Assembly (NCBI GenBank): GCA_003427395.1
Contig: BFEA01000204.1
Coordinates: 2,016,339-2,052,299 of the forward strand
DNA length: 35,961 nt
Source of the DNA: Chara braunii
Taxonomy: Eukaryota > Streptophyta > Charophyceae > Charales > Characeae
Direction: 5' to 3'
In this document: one piece after another, positions 21,337 to 29,974 of the stretch
How the letters are laid out: each line of letters starts with the position of its first letter
How positions within the stretch are numbered: position 1 is the first letter of the stretch
Made by a program: the position numbers and the translations under genes
The notes under the pieces: model-generated
Seen by the model: the letters and a program-made list of their open reading frames with translations, nothing else
The model's database searches: none
Told to the model about the DNA's origin: nothing

Positions 21337-22706
21337 TTGAGTTGTTGCACTTCGGGAAAAGAAAAGGTGTGTTGCGAAAGGAAAGCGAAAAATGTTTGCG
21401 CTGTGGTGTCGAGCGCATCAGTCCGGCACCACACAGGGCAGCGCGGGACCCTCCCGGCCGTGTCACACAGGAGTTGGTCTTAGTCCTCGTCGCAAATATA
21501 CATGGAGCTTCCGCAAGCCGCTCCGGCCGAGTGCGCTAGCCATACCTCTCGCAAACCCCTACGACAGGATAGGGCCTACGCGAGGCACGACTTACCTTCA
21601 CCTTACGAAAGTTGTCACCTCCCTTCAATGGCCGTATCCCCGTCGAGCTACCAGTCCACAGTACAAAAGTTGATCAACTGCAATCGCAGAGGTGGACCAG
21701 CCGAGTGCGTTTCTCGTTCGCTGTCGCAAAGGGGGTACGCGCGGTATTATGCCTCTATCGAACTCGCACGCGAACCGACATCTTGGGGGGATGAGGTCCC
21801 AACTTGAAGTGCGACTCGTCGCCGGTCGACTAGGACGCATCCCGCACGCCACGCGCACACCACTATAAAGAACATAAAAATAAAAACACACACACATACG
21901 CACGTACATATACATATACAGAATGACACTGAACAAACAACGCGATAACACTCCTAGTCCTTTAGTAGTCATCTCATAGCTCTCCGATGCGAAAATCGAA
22001 TAGGCGTCGCGCGCGAGACTTAGTATAAAACCACGCGGACGCAGGGCTAACTTATATCGATTCGCAATGCAAGCGTACGCAAGCGATTGCAATGATGGCA
22101 TACTATGTAGTACCCATACTCACGCGATCCTCAGGCTCGCTAGAGGCCTTCGTCGGCTCTCGCCAGAGTCGAGCCTTATATAAATCATAAATGGATTGGA
22201 AATTTTTTAACCAATTGGAAGCATATTTTTCATGTACAAGCGCATTTTCAACACTTTTTATCTCGAGGGTCGCGTTCGACACTCAAGCATCGGTTGACAC
22301 GCGCCTTGAGGGACCGATCTCTTGACGTTGGACAACCGCTAAGTGCGGTTGAGAACCACACCCTCTTTTGCACACTGCGGAGAGTGGGTGGTACACAGGT
22401 TCATACCTGTGGTGACAATCGTCTCTTATTACCCTAGAGACCAGCTCCATCATTTGGGGCCTGGGAAGAAATCAAGGGGTTTGATTTTGACGGCTGCCAC
22501 GGACTACAATGTCCAACCACAGAAATTCCAAAAAATAAAGGCTAAAAGGGAAAGTCTCATTTCCCTCGAAAACATAATTTGTTAAACCCTTACGCACGGT
22601 CATTGTAGGCCGCACGAAACACGCAAGACATATATATTCACATATATATAGAGGGTCATTAATAGAGGACAATCACTTCTCACAATCACAGCGGGACTCC
22701 TCTCAG

Positions 22707-22749
<43 letters not shown>

Positions 22750-22800
22750 AAAACAGACAGTCAAATCCAAAGTCCGAATCATCAAACATACATGTAATCA
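21337..22800. other. flank right of the retrotransposon, no gene seen
   Basis: Mixed-composition sequence with no recognisable protein. It has a CA/TA-rich stretch (21880-21925), a perfect 7-bp hairpin at 22333-22351 (CAACCGC-taagt-GCGGTTG) and an (AT)n microsatellite at about 22709-22742. Short open frames here have no protein-like character. Confidence 0.5.
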
Positions 22801-23319
22801 CATCAAAGATTCAACCAACAAAATTCATGCACTACACGGGGTCAACTTCAACCATTCTCTGCACTCACACCCCTTGCTTTTAGCCATACAAGTCTCACTC
22901 TTTGTCCAACTCATGAAAATAAAATACTCAGTACTTTTCTTTAAATGGTCATTCAAATAAAGTCCGGGCGAAAACACAACAAAACAGTTCAAGTCACAAG
23001 ACTAAAACCTTCAGGTCGAGTGGCAGGGGTGGATTGGAGTTGAATCGTAAACCGACGAATCGACAACCGACATGTTGTCAGTGATAACAGAAGATGATCC
23101 TCTTAGGATCAAACTGAATCTAGACCAAATCCCGAATCAATTTATCAAGAAGACCTGTTACACAAGACACACCAACCCCCATGCTAAATTTATAAGTCCA
23201 TGGAGAATAATCTCCATATTACGATCTTGCTCAAAATCATTTTATTCAACTAAGTTTAAGCCTACCTCTAAGCAAGTGTCAAAAGAAAGGTAGACTCTGG
23301 CAGAATCTCCTCTATACAG

Positions 23320-23790
23320 AATGGATTTCCATGATCGTCACCTGTCAAAATATATTTTATCTCCTTTTAAACTAAGAAAATTTCGGCAGCGCTTCCCGTA
23401 GAAAAAGTGTCTTTCCAAATATTATATCAGTCCGAATACAGAAACAGAAATAATCTTTAACTTTCCAAAGTCAAATTTTGTCTAACTCCCTGAATTAGCA
23501 AAAATTTGGGCAGCACTTCCTTTACAAAAAGAGACTTCCCAGATTTTTACTAAGCCATATATAAAATTTAGACAAGTTGAACTTTGAAAATTCAAAAGTT
23601 GACTAACTCCTTGGATTTGCAGAAATTTCGGCAGCGTTTCCCGTAGAGAAAGTAACTTACCAAAATTTATACAAGACCAAGTATAACAAAAGATATCAGA
23701 AAACGTGAAATTGATCTAAGTAAAATAAAGTTAGCTCAGAAAATGCAAAAATTTGAACTAACTCCTATCGCTCTAACACGTGGTGAGTCT
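23320..23790. repeat. three-copy ~122-bp tandem repeat
   Basis: Anchor TTTCGGCAGCG(C/T)TTCCCGT occurs at 23381 and 23625, with a diverged form (TTTGGGCAGCACTTCC) at 23505, giving spacings of 124 and 120. Each is followed by an A-rich piece and 'ACTTNCCA', and two are preceded by 'TAACTCC'. A fourth partial unit ends near 23770. No coding sequence. Confidence 0.7.
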
Positions 23791-23969
23791 CTAAAGCAAC
23801 TACCTGTCAAACTGAAACTCAGACCAAGTAGTAACCACACTTAGTCACATGCAGGCCAAACCACAAGGAGTAAGTACTCTCACCATCCCCAAGTCAAACT
23901 CCTCATAGATAGTTCATGAGTCTTTCAGATGTTTTAACCCTCATACCTAGCTTACATATGACGTAGTGT

Positions 23970-24586
23970 TAGACCATTCAGCTTAGAAACAATGTCTAGC
24001 ATGCCTTTAGGATATACACGAACAGATTGCACTACTACTTCTCTCTTCTTTGGGCATATGACTAGACCATTCGACTTGGAAACAATGCCTAGTCGCCCTG
24101 AACTGTTTAATATCCAAAATTTAATAACTTTCTGACTTTGTTCTTAAAAGAAAATGCAAATATGGGCAGGGGACTGAACCATTCGGCTTGGAAATAATGT
24201 TCAGCTTGCCCATACTATTTCCAGTTATATGTTGTAATTTCTCTTCTCTTCTTAGTGATATGGCTTAGCGCTGGACCATTCGGCTTGGAAACAATGTCCA
24301 ACTGCCAGTTCACATGCAAATATGAGTTGAATATTTTCTTTAATACTCAGGTTGTACTTATGTGCGTGGTTTTCATGCTAAACCATTCAACTTAGAAACA
24401 ATGCTCAACCTTCGACCAGAAATCCTCCCTCAGAACAAAACAATAGCTTAAACCCTTTACGTCAGGCAAACCCTCAGAAAATAAACATAGCAACCAGGTA
24501 ATTCAGCTTAGAAACAATGCCTGACCCTTCAGAAAACAGCCAAATAAACACAGCCCTGGGCCATTCTGCTTAGAAACAATGCCCAG
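23970..24586. repeat. seven dispersed hairpins with a common loop and covarying stems
   Basis: Cores start at 23970, 24060, 24174, 24272, 24377, 24494 and 24556. Each has a left arm ending in ATT (usually CCATT), a 12-nt loop of the form CnnCTTnGAAA(C/T), and a right arm beginning AAT. The loop is nearly constant, but stem bases differ from copy to copy on both sides together: TAGAC/GTCTA, CTGAAC/GTTCAG, TGGAC/GTCCA, CTGGGC/GCCCAG. A one-base bulge next to ATT is kept. Copies three and four have a second outer stem (TATGGGCA with TGCCCATA; TGGC with GCCA). Most remaining mismatches are A·C, one transition from a pair. Function unknown. Confidence 0.75.
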
Positions 24587-24889
24587 TCCTTGGTTGACCT
24601 GGTCAAACGCATGCAGTCTGCCTTTCTCCCACCTTCCCCCAGTTTTACCCCTTCGTCTGCTTTTAGTCAAAAATAAAGGAAAACTTAAACTTCATACATG
24701 CACTCAATCTGATTAATCCTGAACAGAAAGTAAGAATTATAGGGGAAACACATGCATACATTTAGTCAAAGTAAAGGGAGATAGTCAAAACAAGGGTGTA
24801 GTGGGTTATACAGACAGAGGAATGTATACCTGATAGTTCCCTGCCTCCATAACCTCTCCTAGGTTCCGGCAGAGCTCCCGCAATCAATG

Positions 24890-25620
24890 GGTGGACTCCC
24901 CACAGAGTTTTGATGCGGTCCTACGGGTTGCAATCCCGTCTGCCGCCTTCCTCTCGGAAATGGGCGGGTTACATAGCCTCTCACCTCCTTCGACTCCTGC
25001 CCGTCTTCGCCATCGCTTCCTCCGACATCTCCACGCACTAACCTTTCTTTCTAACTTTCACCCTGCACTACCACTGCCAAAACTAATAGTACCATTGTAA
25101 TCGCAACGTCCAAAAAACCCAACTTACCATCCTCTGTCACTCGATTCCTCCAAGAATCGAGTGAGACCTCAATCCTCTCCCCTCACCGTTTCTCTGTCCG
25201 TCATATCTTCGCGCACTAATTTTCCCTCCTACTTCACTTTCTACTAACTTTCGTACCAGTTTGATTTCACCAACTGATTCACCCTACACTAAAACCCCCG
25301 AATCGTTTTTTTCTTCGTTCGATTTCATCGGGAAATCGAGTAGTATTCTCGATTTTTCTTTCCTTCTAACTCCTCTCCCGCCATAGCTCCACGCTAGCTT
25401 TTTCTCACTAACCTTCTAATCTAGTCACCTCATACTAAAACTAACCTCTCCATTGGATTCGCCCGGGGCAAAAACCTCGGGATCGCTCATTTCTCCTTTC
25501 GATTCTGTTCGGGATCAAGAGCGCGACTTCTCCTTAACTGCGCCCGGCCCCTCCTTCCGCCATCTTCGCGATCAGATGCACCCGGTGCGCCTCGCCGCCC
25601 AGGTTCACTCCACCACTCTT
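24890..25620. repeat. degenerate ~178-bp tandem repeat with hairpins
   Basis: A 'CCG(A/T/C)CAT.TC..CGC' anchor recurs near 25021, 25197, 25380 and 25558 (spacing about 176-183), followed in most copies by 'ACTAAC(C/T)TTC'. Before the anchor, copies carry hairpins of different sequence: an 11-bp perfect stem TCACTCGATTC/GAATCGAGTGA at 25137-25164, and TCGATTTC/GAAATCGA at 25319-25339. A weaker GATTC/GGATC pair lies near 25500. No coding sequence was identified. Confidence 0.5.
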
Positions 25621-25699
25621 CTGACTAACGCTACCTCCCAACAGCGCTCGGTCGCGGAAGGCCCTGCAGCTGACCGATCGGCTCGACTCCCAACCACCC

Positions 25700-26929
25700 G
25701 CTATACCCAGTCCAACTATCGACCTACAGCGGTATCACCACGAATCCCCATAGTGAGTTTTCCCTAACCCGCCCCGCGCAGGCTGAGCTGACCATCCTTC
25801 GGGCCCCCAGCCAACAAACTCGCACCCGCTTGGTGAACCACGGCATCAGGGGTGCAGTCCTACCCCAAACCGGCAGCGTTGGCCTTAAACAAAAGCGGGT
25901 TCCAATGCAGCCCTTGACCGTAATAGCCAGCGGTCATAGTACAAAAAGGTCCCTATGTGAGCCCGGCCATACCGCGCCCTCCGCCCTTCCTGAATTGCCC
26001 CGCTCGGGCACAGTCCTGCCCCCTTGAGGTCCTAACGGGCACGCTTACTCTCAAACCTCCCACAATAGATCTCACCTGGCGCTGACTACCCGCGAAAGGC
26101 CCATGCCACCCAAGTCTCTTCCGCCTCCTGGGCTAGATCACCCACTAACCCGCATGGACGATGAATTCCTCGGTCTGCATTTCAAAATAGTTAGGATAGA
26201 TGATTTTTATCCGCATTCCTCACATATTGGGTCCCGCGAGTCAACCAGAAGAGGCGCGCGCTCAAGGCCCTCGACCGTCGTGACGACCTCTAAATCCTGC
26301 GTCGCGCCCAGGTCAAGGAACGCTAGCTCATAGAATAAAAAAGGATAATACGACAGTGAATCATAAAATATTTAAAAACTCTTAGTCGTCCGAGTCAGAA
26401 TATGACGAATCGACGAAAACAAATCCACTAGCACCATTCCAATGCTGCCGACGACAAAACCAAGGGGGATAGCCCGTCGGACCCTTGACCCCTCGGTCAC
26501 ATCGCGCTACTCTGATATCCCTGCGTTGTCGCCGCACAACCTCGATCCCTAAATCTCTTCGATTGAAAGTCCAACACTGTAACCAATAACGCTAGGTCCG
26601 ATTCTTAGTCTAACTCTGACAGACACCTGAATAAACTAATACTGCACGACGCGCAGACCTACTGAAATGTTTCCAAGATCACATTGTTGTCGATGTCGTC
26701 CTCCGCATGTACGCAGAAGTCACAAGCAAGCCCGCCAATCCAGAGACATAATCGTTTCACTCCTAGTTGAATCAAAAGTAAAATTTAGGTCGGCAATCAC
26801 GCTGACCCTTCAATCGTCAAAATAAAAAGAGATCACGCGCACCTTTAGTCTGCGCGCCCACACACTCTCTAGTCTTGTCAACCATTCAGTCAACGTTAAC
26901 CACAAACGCAATTGCGCCTCGCGTGGGAT
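25700..26929. other. GC-richer noncoding stretch, nothing recognised
   Basis: No convincing gene on either strand. An inverted pair ACCCGCTT (about 25826) and AAGCGGGT (about 25893) could form a long-loop hairpin. Short open frames are rich in Arg, Pro and Ser as expected from base composition. Confidence 0.4.
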
Positions 26930-27017
26930 ACTTAAACTTTTAAGTCAAACCTATTTTCTGTTACCTGTAGAAAACTGGGGCGGATACCCTTGTAAGGGTA
27001 TTTGCACCGACAACGGT
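26930..27017. repeat. cluster of four consecutive short hairpins
   Basis: In order: ACTTAAA-ct-TTTAAGT (26930-26945), TTTTCT-9 nt-AGAAAA (26954-26974), ATACCCTT-gt-AAGGGTAT (26984-27001) and ACCG-acaa-CGGT (27006-27017). The first and third are perfect 7- and 8-bp palindromic stems. They are head to tail with short gaps and there is no coding sequence around them. Confidence 0.55.
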
Positions 27018-27029
27018 AAGCGTTAGTCA

Positions 27030-27950
27030 ATCGCTTTCATGGAGTAACTGCGCTATGAATGGAGAGTTGAGGCGCCGCAAAAGAAAATAGAAGATTGTGC
27101 TGCTATAATTCGAAGCCAACTAATGATGCAAATTCATTGTGAGAGCAGCACTATCAGTTGCTGGGGAAATGAATGAGTGGATCTAAGATCGTTGTTCTTT
27201 TATAATAACTAACATGCCATTTTTGGCCCGACGGGGACGCTAGGCGGGGTTTGGTATCATATTGGAAGGTGCGGTGTCCCGGCTCGCCACAGTGTACCAG
27301 ACACATCCCTTTTATGGGCCCTCAGTAGTGTATGAGGCTTGCTCTGTGCGTGGCCTGTTCCTGGACAAATGCGGTTGGCGCTCTCACAGCAAAAAGATGG
27401 GGGTGCGCCACCGGACTTTCCTTTGGTCCATGCATGCTCAACGCCCTACTATACAACAAAGCACTACCGGCCTGTGGCCGTGGTAGCCGCCGGCCTCGCC
27501 CAAGACGAGATAGTGAGAGACAAGAGTAGTCTTTTCAACTGCGCGCCAAGCCCCAATATTCAGGTTATGGGATAGGTACAGTGACTGCAAAAAGTTATAA
27601 AAGAAGAATGTAAGGAAAAAAAAATGAAAGAATAGGAGAAAAATAAAATCGAAACTCTGCGTTCCATACCTGCGTTCGGATCCAGACCGCTACTTTTAGG
27701 AATTTCAAATCGGATGGTCCTTAATAGTTGCGGCGCTAGGGATTCCTTTTTCTTCCTTTTTAAGATTCTTCTTCTTCTTATTTAGTCTTTTTAAATTTGT
27801 AGTTTCCCTTATGTCCTTTCGCGGGGCATCGAACGGTTCGTTTTTGAACCATGATTATGAATAGGCGGTCTCCACTGGCCAGCCCTTCGCGTCTCAGTTG
27901 CCGTGAGTGTGACTTGCTAGGCCTCATGATGTAGAGCTTCAAAAAAAAAA
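27030..27950. other. no gene recognised
   Basis: Mixed sequence. An open minus frame ending near 27782 finishes in a Lys-rich stretch (KGHKGNYKFKKTK) that hints at a ribosomal-protein-like tail, but I could not match it to a family. A-rich and T-rich low-complexity patches lie at 27590-27650 and 27740-27800. Confidence 0.35.
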
Positions 27951-27960
27951 TGGACTCGTG

Positions 27961-28105
27961 GTACGAGCAACTCCTAAAATTACAATAAAAGCACGTAGAA
28001 TAGGTGGCTCTAATTATCAAGTTCTTGTAGAGATAAAACCAGAAAAGGACATTCATTAGCAATTAGATAGCTACTTACTGCTTCTCGAAGGTAGGAGACT
28101 TGTTA
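27961..28105 (+). pseudogene. rps7: rps7 fragment (30S ribosomal protein S7), probable plastid origin
   Basis: The plus strand from 27961 reads VRATPKITIKARRIGGSN then YQVLVEIKPEKD. This matches the conserved S7 segment usually seen as [22 protein letters not shown] in chloroplast genes. The next part continues in another frame as SLAIR-stop-LLTASRR, which fits the following S7 segment LAIRWLL(A/T)ASRKR with its Trp codon now TAG. About 48 of about 155 residues remain, with one frameshift near 28055. The AT-rich codons fit organelle DNA. The bacterial-like form favours plastid over mitochondrial S7. It is an isolated nuclear fragment. Confidence 0.65.
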
Positions 28106-28440
28106 ACCCCATAAAAGGTCATAAGCCCCCTCCCTGCCATCGAACACGGGTACCCGTCCGGGGTAGATCGACAAACTCTTTTGAAGGGAGAAAAGTGTAT
28201 GTCGATATCGCATTATAGGACCACAACGCGCCAATGTTGCTACGTGACACCAAATTGACAAAGACTGAAACCGTCAAGCACAGACGATTGTGTTCGCGTC
28301 ACAACCTTTGGGATTTGGTCCAGTCCCTACTTATTTTCTTTTTATTATTATTTTTTTGTTTCTCTTGATATTAACTATTAATAACACTTATTCAAAATTA
28401 TATGACTTTTCGTTTCAAACATAGGGATCGAGCTGTAGCT
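28106..28440. other. AT-rich stretch after the rps7 fragment
   Basis: Low-GC sequence, with long T/A patches at 28325-28410, that may be further organelle-derived intergenic DNA. No gene or RNA was recognised. Confidence 0.3.
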
Positions 28441-28532
28441 TGAGAACTATAAAAAAAAGGGATCACTGTGTTATACTGCTATTGATTGAGTCTACGACTA
28501 TGGGGTTGATATTCAGTTTTGTTGTCTGTGGG

Positions 28533-28683
28533 TTAAACCACCAGTACTTGGGCACTGCGCGCCTCGCCGGCCGCCCAAATCTCGAAGCAGCGCGGGCTGT
28601 CGATTCGATTTATCGACGGTCCGCCGGCCGCGGAAATCGTGTAGCGTTAACGCTAAGGCGTCGCCCTAGTACTGGTGGTTTAA
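28533..28683. mobile_element. 151-bp inverted-repeat element (MITE-like)
   Basis: Ends are inverted copies: 28533-28553 and 28663-28683 agree at 20 of 21 positions (TTAAACCACCAGTACT, one mismatch, then GGGC). The interior is GC-rich, with a central hairpin GTCGAT-tcgattt-ATCGAC (about 28599-28617) and a 14-bp perfect palindrome TAGCGTTAACGCTA (28642-28655). Both ends carry TTAA, which could be part of the terminal repeat or a TTAA target duplication as in piggyBac-type elements. It encodes no protein. Confidence 0.6.
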
Positions 28684-28744
28684 GATAGTTGAGTGAAAAG
28701 GTAGGTTGCGCGGATTGCAGGGTTGTCGAATTGGGAGTTAGAGC

Positions 28745-29447
28745 TTGTCAGTGGTGTGCATGAAGGCAAAGGGGTTGCTGATGCGTTGGTTACTGGCTAT
28801 ATTGACAACAACTATGGTATGTCGTAAGGGATTGTACGGCTATAAGCCGTACTGTTGGAGGCTCCTAACTCGTTGGACTCCAATATCAGGGGAAGGCCCT
28901 TGGATCACTACGATCCTAAATTATGACGGTGATGAAGAAAAACTAAAGATAAATGTTGAGGGAGGAAGAGAAGAAAGGATAAGAGAGGATGAGAGACTGC
29001 AGGTGGCGATCACGGAGGCCAAGAATCGCGCAAGAAGGAGGTGCCAAAGGGATGGGATCACTACTAAGGTCCAAGTAACAGTCTCATACCATGAGACTTA
29101 GACTACTACGGGGACCACAGAGCGTGAACAACAACGGTTGGATCGTGACTCCGAAGCAAAGTCTGAGGCTAGTGACGCAACCACCTAGTCTTGGCACGGA
29201 CAGAAGCAGTGGCGGCAGGACCGCCATCCTGCTGAGCCTGTGGAAGATGGTCCAGAGGCCAACTCTCGAAGACGAAGGACCTAAGTTGCGAAGCGGTTAT
29301 GTGTGACAGATTGGCGCGTGGGGACTAGCAACACGGGGACGGACAATAGAACTGTGAGTCCCATTCGAGTTCTAAGTGGGAGCGCATGGACAGCCACCTC
29401 CGCCAGCTCCCCCACTTCATATAACGTCGTGCATGGTTTAAGCTCTC
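28745..29447 (+). pseudogene. decayed coding sequence, charged and Gln/Arg-rich, unidentified
   Basis: From about 28910 the plus-strand frame reads as real protein (GDEEKLKINVEGGREERI; ERLQVAITEAKNRARRRCQR). It continues past its first stop at 29099 in the same frame for another 115 codons (TTTGTTEREQQRLDRDSEAK; WRQDRHPAEPVEDGPEANSR), broken only by two further TAG or TAA stops. Glu/Arg/Gln-rich sequence of this kind occurs in the N-terminal part of many retrotransposon Gag proteins. No motif proves it. A hairpin GTACGGCT-ata-AGCCGTAC lies at 28834-28852. Confidence 0.4.
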
Positions 29448-29507
29448 GATAGCTATGACGCTTCCCCCTAGATAAGGATCGTTTGCTCTGCTGAAAAAAA
29501 AAAAAAA

Positions 29508-29974
29508 AGTTAGTTCAAGAAACGACGAGAGTCAGAGGCCGCAAGGCAACTACGCTTGACGAGAAAATGAAACATGATGCCTCGTGGAAAGAGTGCGCGA
29601 GCAGTATATGTGCTTTCTGCGGTGGGTATCACTATTCATCCTGGTGAATCAACTCTTGAGAACGGAAGACTTGTGAGCGCAAGGTAGTCATTGACAAAAC
29701 GGAAGTGGGAGCGAAGAGTGGGATCGCAAGATACTAGCAGAGACATAAGTACCTTGAAGCGTTGAAACTTCATACATCCAAAATAAAGTATTTTGGAGAG
29801 GAAGACTTCTTAAGAAATACATACGGGAGACTCATGTGCTCAGGACTGTTGACGTCATCAGTATCTCTGCCCAGTGTACATCATTTTGTTGGCTCAATCC
29901 TTGTTATGGTGAGGTGGAAGCAAATCATCGAACGAGATGCTAGTGGCATGAATGAGCACTCAACTTTAGACTAG
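29508..29974 (+). pseudogene. second part of the decayed coding sequence, possible zinc-knuckle remnant
   Basis: After a run of 15 A, a plus frame reads VRGRKATTLDEKMKHDASWK, then CAFCGGYHYSSW. This keeps the C-x2-C start of a zinc knuckle but has only three residues before His and no fourth ligand. It continues through stops as KVVIDKTEVGAKSGIARY and then HTSKIKYFGEEDFLRNTYGR. If this and the previous entry belong together, the order (charged region, then knuckle) would fit a dead gag. This is a weak inference. Confidence 0.3.

Noticed and set aside
21228-22101. Protein genes in the right flank of the element
   Set aside because: Open frames on both strands overlap each other, have no domain and show composition expected from noncoding sequence.
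22800-25700. A CRISPR-like array from the regularly recurring motif at 23970-24586
   Set aside because: Spacing is irregular (about 90-120 bp), the repeats vary in the stems and the context is eukaryotic; they are dispersed hairpins.
27778-28062. A minus-strand ribosomal-protein gene ending in KGHKGNYKFKKTK
   Set aside because: It overlaps the rps7 match on the plus strand, matches no family I know and depends on Lys-rich low complexity.
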